Of a stretch of DNA of 9,232 nt, positions 6,104 through 9,232 are shown piece after piece. Each line of letters starts with the position of its first letter. Position 1 is the first letter of the stretch. Location: NCBI GenBank assembly GCA_003135495.1, contig PLBX01000553.1:1-9232 (forward strand). Direction: 5' to 3'. This stretch comes from Acidobacteriaceae bacterium. Lineage in GTDB: Bacteria > Acidobacteriota > Terriglobia > Terriglobales > Acidobacteriaceae. Below the pieces are notes generated by a model. That model made no database searches, was not told the origin of the DNA, and saw nothing but the letters and a program-made list of their open reading frames with translations. A program made the translations under genes and the position numbers.

Positions 6104-6642
6104 TAGTAAGCCTCCAGAATATTCGCCACCAAGGTACGCGCGAAATCGCGGGAGATGCGATCCATGGCGGGTGAATCTTCCTGAAAAAAACTATTGAGGT
6201 CGCGTGAGAGTTCGTATTGATCGTGAAATATATAGTTCGGATTCTGAAAAAGTATCTTGCCTTTGCGATCGGTCAACGTGACCTGGACGTTCACCGTGAT
6301 CATGGCGCTGGCGGCGCGGCCAGTGTTCGAGTCGTAAGCCAGCGGATTGGAAGACGCGTTTAAGACGGTCGCATTCAACGTGGCGTCGGCGTCGGCACTC
6401 GATTCGTGAATGACATGATACTGCGTGCGAGCGTCGAATTCGCGGACGACCGCATCGGTCAATTGCTGCTCGACACGAAACGTGGGACTGCGGCTGACAA
6501 AGCCCGGAATCGCGATGGTCTTAACGTTGCGGGGAATTTCGGACGCGGAATTTCCGGCGGTGTGATAGCCGCAACTTGAGACGGACAAGGCCAGTGAGAG
6601 CGCCATTGCACCGGCGAAAACATTTTTCGCGTAACGCCTCAT
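6103..6642 (-). CDS. lptE: LPS-assembly lipoprotein LptE
   Basis: LptE is an outer-membrane lipoprotein that plugs and helps assemble the LptD barrel, which inserts lipopolysaccharide into the outer leaflet. The 179-residue protein has a signal peptide with lipobox VSSC, so Cys24 becomes the lipidated N-terminus, followed by GYHTAG; the CGYH start is typical of LptE. Further family-like parts are VKTIAIPGFVSRSPTFRVEQQLTDAVVREF (about 40-69) and a C-terminal helix ending LVANILEAY. Start ATG 6642 overlaps the upstream stop as ATGA, and the stop overlaps the holA start by one base, so translation is probably coupled at both ends. Its presence is direct evidence for a diderm cell with LPS or a related glycolipid. 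Sequence divergence is normal for this family. Confidence 0.9.
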   Translation of the reverse strand: MRRYAKNVFAGAMALSLALSVSSCGYHTAGNSASEIPRNVKTIAIPGFVSRSPTFRVEQQLTDAVVREFDARTQYHVIHESSADADATLNATVLNASSNPLAYDSNTGRAASAMITVNVQVTLTDRKGKILFQNPNYIFHDQYELSRDLNSFFQEDSPAMDRISRDFARTLVANILEAY

Positions 6643-7724
6643 TGAATCTGGCCCTTGGGTCGAGATGCCGTCATGGTCTCAGCGCATTCAACGGCAGTTA
6701 AAGCGGCAATGCGAAGGTTGTCAGTAGTGGCCCAGAGCCATACGCCATTTTTGCGATTGGCATCGGCGGTGACCGAAAGGAGAATGTCTCCCTGGCCCGC
6801 TGCGCTCACATTTGTCGGCGCATCTTCCGGATCGCCGCTTAACACCACATGGTCGCCAGCAAGAGCCCGCGAGAAATCTCCGAGCAGGACGGGCTTGTCG
6901 AATTCCAGGTAAACGGAAAACCCGTGGCCATGGAAAACGGGGGCCTGCAGAACTTGCAGCACGAGCTCAAGTACTCCGTGGGCAATGAGCCGGTAATGAT
7001 GCTGGATTCGCTGCGCGACATTTTGTAGGGACAGTTTGGAACTTGCGCCGTATCGAGGCACCATGTTGAAAGCGACCTGGATATCGTAGACAGCTTTCGG
7101 CAATTCCTGAAAGGAAAGCAGATTCACGGTCTGCTCGTGGAGTTCGTCCATACCCTTTTGGCCGCTTTCTGACGCTGGTTCAAAGACGTTGGCTACCATG
7201 CGTTGTATTTGTCCAAACTTCTCAGCGCGCAGAGCGAGCAGTGCGAGAACAGTAGCGGCCGGGTGGGCTACAACTACCGGGCCCGGCTGCAACTCCGGGG
7301 CAATAGGTTGGGCGGTCTGGCGCTCGATCCAGGGGGAGCGGATGGAGGCTCCTTCTTCATTTTCGAGGGCGTAGGTGAGATCGATAATGGTGTCGCCGAG
7401 ATCGCGCGCGACTTTCCAGTTACTGCGCGTGGAACGGGCATCGGCGGCGAAGAAGGCGAAGTCGACGCGCTCGAACTGTTCGGAGCGGATACTTTGAATA
7501 AAATTGATTTCATCGCCGACGGCTTCGAGGCGACCGAGCGATTCATCGTCGTCGAGCAGGCGAATATCAGCCGCCGGAAAATTCCGGTCGCGAACGACCT
7601 CGGCTATTTCTTTACCGGCTAGCGATGCCGCTCCGACAATGGCCACCCGATAGAGGTTGGTTCCGCGCAAATCGATCTGGGAGGTGGCGGTCCGGGATGC
7701 TGGCGCTTTGGAAATTGGGGTCAT
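6639..7724 (-). CDS. Degenerate aspartate-semialdehyde dehydrogenase-like protein (Usg-like)
   Basis: This 361-residue protein has the two-domain fold of aspartate-semialdehyde dehydrogenase (ASADH). An N-terminal NAD(P)-binding start, RVAIVGAASLAGKEI (26-40), matches the family GxxGxxG loop, and the C-terminal NGVWLWATTDNLRIAALTAVECAE (326-349) matches the conserved end. Key catalytic positions are lost. The family NPNC(T/S) segment is AHPAAT (153-158), so the nucleophilic Cys is Ala157. The family YQAVSGAG is FEPASESG (181-188), replacing the active-site Gln by Glu182. The substrate-binding Arg of RVPV is Gln260 (QAPV). His267 of GH is kept. It is therefore probably not an active ASADH; Escherichia coli Usg is a known family member that also lacks the Cys. 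It overlaps pssA and lptE by ATGA on each side. The ATG start has no clear ribosome site, and the first 24 residues extend beyond the fold. Confidence 0.85.
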   Translation of the reverse strand: MTPISKAPASRTATSQIDLRGTNLYRVAIVGAASLAGKEIAEVVRDRNFPAADIRLLDDDESLGRLEAVGDEINFIQSIRSEQFERVDFAFFAADARSTRSNWKVARDLGDTIIDLTYALENEEGASIRSPWIERQTAQPIAPELQPGPVVVAHPAATVLALLALRAEKFGQIQRMVANVFEPASESGQKGMDELHEQTVNLLSFQELPKAVYDIQVAFNMVPRYGASSKLSLQNVAQRIQHHYRLIAHGVLELVLQVLQAPVFHGHGFSVYLEFDKPVLLGDFSRALAGDHVVLSGDPEDAPTNVSAAGQGDILLSVTADANRKNGVWLWATTDNLRIAALTAVECAETMTASRPKGQIQ

Positions 7725-8596
7725 GGAGTTTGAGATGCTTCACGATAGGCCGGAGGTGCAGGCGGACGCTTGCGGTGAAAGATCCACTGCAGGCGCCATA
7801 GAACGCCAGAGGCCATATATAGAATCGCGATGGCAAAAAGCGCCGGGCGCGAAAAGAACCAGATCGACGCGCCGATCACGCCGAATATCACGATGAGGCG
7901 GAAGGGATGGCGGGAACGAAAATCAATATCTTTGAAGCTGTAAAAACGCCACGTGCTCACCATCAGGTAACCGACCACGATCACCATCAGCATCCAACTC
8001 AAGGATGTGATCCAGGAGGTGACGGGCTCGCCACCGGCGAAATGTACGACCGCAGCGATCACTCCTGCACCGGCGGGGATAGGCATACCGACGAAATATT
8101 TTTTGCCGGGGCGGCCGGGGTTCGAAGGCTGGGGATTTTTCGCAATGTTAAAGCGCGCGAGGCGGCTTGCTCCTGCAATCAGAAAAGCGAAACAGGCGAT
8201 GGATCCCAGTTGAATAATCTTGAGATGGAGGTCGGCACTGATAAACGCCGTGGGGAGCAAGTGAAACCCCCACATCCAGGCAAGTAGAGCGGGGGCTACG
8301 CCGAAGGTGATGACGTCGGCGAGCGAGTCGAGTTCCCTGCCAAAATCGCTGGCCGTGTTGGTCATGCGGGCGATGCGTCCGTCGAGGCCATCGAATAAAA
8401 CGGCGAAGCCGATGGCCTTGGCGGCGAAGTCCATATGCCAGGCATCCGTCGGGCTGCCGTGAACGGTCTGAAGGATGGCGTAGAAGCCGGCGGCAATATT
8501 CGCGGTTGTGAATAGCGAAGGAAGAATGTAGATGCCCTTACGCATTTTCCCGCGGGGGCGGTCTGATTCGCGGCGCCTTGGCGTTAGCTCGTCCAT
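7721..8596 (-). CDS. pssA: CDP-diacylglycerol-serine O-phosphatidyltransferase
   Basis: PssA is an inner-membrane enzyme that joins serine to CDP-diacylglycerol, giving phosphatidylserine and CMP. The 291-residue protein carries the complete CDP-alcohol phosphotransferase signature D-x2-DG-x2-AR-x8-G-x3-D-x3-D, with D69, D72, G73, A76, R77, G86, D90 and D94. Several hydrophobic helices follow, and both ends are basic and probably cytoplasmic (N-terminal RRRESDRPRGKMRK; C-terminal tail after LQWIFHRKR). This is the integral-membrane type found in Bacillus and archaea, not the peripheral Escherichia coli type. AGAGG at 8606-8610 lies 9 nt before the ATG. It follows psd by 18 nt, which pairs the enzymes making and consuming phosphatidylserine, and its stop overlaps the next start as ATGA. 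Confidence 0.96.
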   Translation of the reverse strand: MDELTPRRRESDRPRGKMRKGIYILPSLFTTANIAAGFYAILQTVHGSPTDAWHMDFAAKAIGFAVLFDGLDGRIARMTNTASDFGRELDSLADVITFGVAPALLAWMWGFHLLPTAFISADLHLKIIQLGSIACFAFLIAGASRLARFNIAKNPQPSNPGRPGKKYFVGMPIPAGAGVIAAVVHFAGGEPVTSWITSLSWMLMVIVVGYLMVSTWRFYSFKDIDFRSRHPFRLIVIFGVIGASIWFFSRPALFAIAILYMASGVLWRLQWIFHRKRPPAPPAYREASQTP

Positions 8597-8614
8597 AGTT
8601 GTGAACCTCTGGAG

Positions 8615-9232
8615 TTAGTGAGCCTCCCGCTCTATCTTTTCCCGGCTGTTTGAGCTTTCATGAACTAGCGGCGCGACGGGCTCCTGGATCGGCAGAAGAG
8701 CAAGAACCGATTGTCCGCCCTTGACGCGCTCTCCCAGCTTTACGTGAATCACAGCATCGCGATCGAACAAGACATCCACGCGAGAACCGAACTTGATGAG
8801 GCCTACGCGTTGGCCGCGAGCCACTTGGTCTCCTTCTTTGAAATTGAAAACTATGCGGCGCGCGATAAGACCGGCGATCTGTTTAAAGATTACGGTGCGT
8901 CCATCGCCCTCGACGGTGACGATGTTCTGCTCATTTTCTTCCGCGGAATTAGCACCCATGGCGTTCAGAAATTTTCCCTTTTGATAATGCACGTCGCGAA
9001 TCACGCCGGCAATGGGCGAACGATTTACGTGCACATCGAAGACGCTGAGAAAAATGCTGATCCGCTGGAGGGTTTTTTCTTTCACGGTTACCGGCGAAAT
9101 GTCGGTTATTTTTCCGTCGCCCGGGGAAACCACAGCTCCAGGGAGCGTGGTGATGAAGCGCTCGGGATCGCGGAAGAACCACAGGAAAAAGGCGGCCAAT
9201 AGCAACAGGGGCAGGGCGAATGGCCAGTGCGT
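8615..9232 (-). CDS. psd: Phosphatidylserine decarboxylase, archaeal-type short form (5' end missing)
   Basis: Psd is a membrane-associated, pyruvoyl-dependent enzyme that decarboxylates phosphatidylserine to phosphatidylethanolamine. The visible part is 205 residues, open to the window edge. The first visible residues [20 protein letters not shown] form a hydrophobic anchor followed by RDPER, typical of the short Psd class of about 210 residues, so only a few N-terminal residues are missing. Conserved parts are [31 protein letters not shown] and [11 protein letters not shown]. Self-cleavage is expected between Gly and Ser of FGS (codons at 8786-8788 and 8783-8785), the Ser becoming the pyruvoyl group. 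A TTG at 9205 could be read as a start but would cut the anchor, so I regard the gene as continuing beyond 9232. The acidic/basic tail ([15 protein letters not shown]) is variable. It is the first visible gene of the cluster. Confidence 0.95.
   Translation of the reverse strand, partial: THWPFALPLLLLAAFFLWFFRDPERFITTLPGAVVSPGDGKITDISPVTVKEKTLQRISIFLSVFDVHVNRSPIAGVIRDVHYQKGKFLNAMGANSAEENEQNIVTVEGDGRTVIFKQIAGLIARRIVFNFKEGDQVARGQRVGLIKFGSRVDVLFDRDAVIHVKLGERVKGGQSVLALLPIQEPVAPLVHESSNSREKIEREAH

Noticed and set aside
9203..9205. TTG as the true start of psd
   Set aside because: Upstream codons continue the hydrophobic anchor (THWPFALPL) to the window edge, as expected for Psd, so the real start is probably outside.

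Overview
The window reads as ordinary chromosomal DNA of a free-living diderm (Gram-negative-type) bacterium with moderately high GC. Protein style suggests the Acidobacteriota (Terriglobales/Koribacter-like): a secreted protein with an 'LHQDxRYF' block, a long TPR lipoprotein, a short archaeal-type Psd, and an asd-like gene placed among lipid and envelope genes. This assignment is inferred from remembered family resemblance; no search was run. An outer membrane is supported directly by an lptE gene.

Layout. (1) From 1 to 2333, four minus-strand genes run in the order PilZ-like protein (start 2333), tsaE (start 1901 or an internal GTG), a TTG-started secreted protein of unknown function (start 1296), and the 5' part of a second secreted protein that leaves the window at base 1. 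The last has no usable start codon in its own frame and may carry a one-base frameshift. (2) From 2334 to 2608 lies a divergent intergenic region with four 15-bp tandem units. (3) From 2609 to 4903 on the plus strand is a 764-residue lipoprotein made almost wholly of TPR repeats. (4) From 4904 to 4975 is a convergent gap holding a perfect 9-bp-arm palindrome and an imperfect second copy of the 3' end of holA. (5) From 4976 to 9232 on the minus strand is a tight five-gene cluster, in transcription order psd (5' end outside the window), pssA, an aspartate-semialdehyde-dehydrogenase-like gene, lptE and holA. The last four are linked by ATGA, ATGA and TAATG overlaps; psd and pssA are 18 nt apart.

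How the genes work together. PssA makes phosphatidylserine from CDP-diacylglycerol and serine, and Psd decarboxylates it to phosphatidylethanolamine. LptE helps the LptD translocon deliver LPS to the outer membrane. HolA is the delta subunit of the DNA polymerase III clamp loader; the lptE-holA pair is also found in Escherichia coli. The asd-like protein between pssA and lptE has lost the catalytic cysteine and other active-site residues, so it is probably not an aspartate-semialdehyde dehydrogenase.

I see no CRISPR array, transposase, phage gene, defence system, tRNA or rRNA. The most interesting items are the degenerate asd-like protein, the apparent frameshift near base 260, the short tandem repeats at gene starts that keep protein frames open, and the duplicated holA tail beside the palindrome. 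I do not see convincing evidence for a wholly new multi-gene system.
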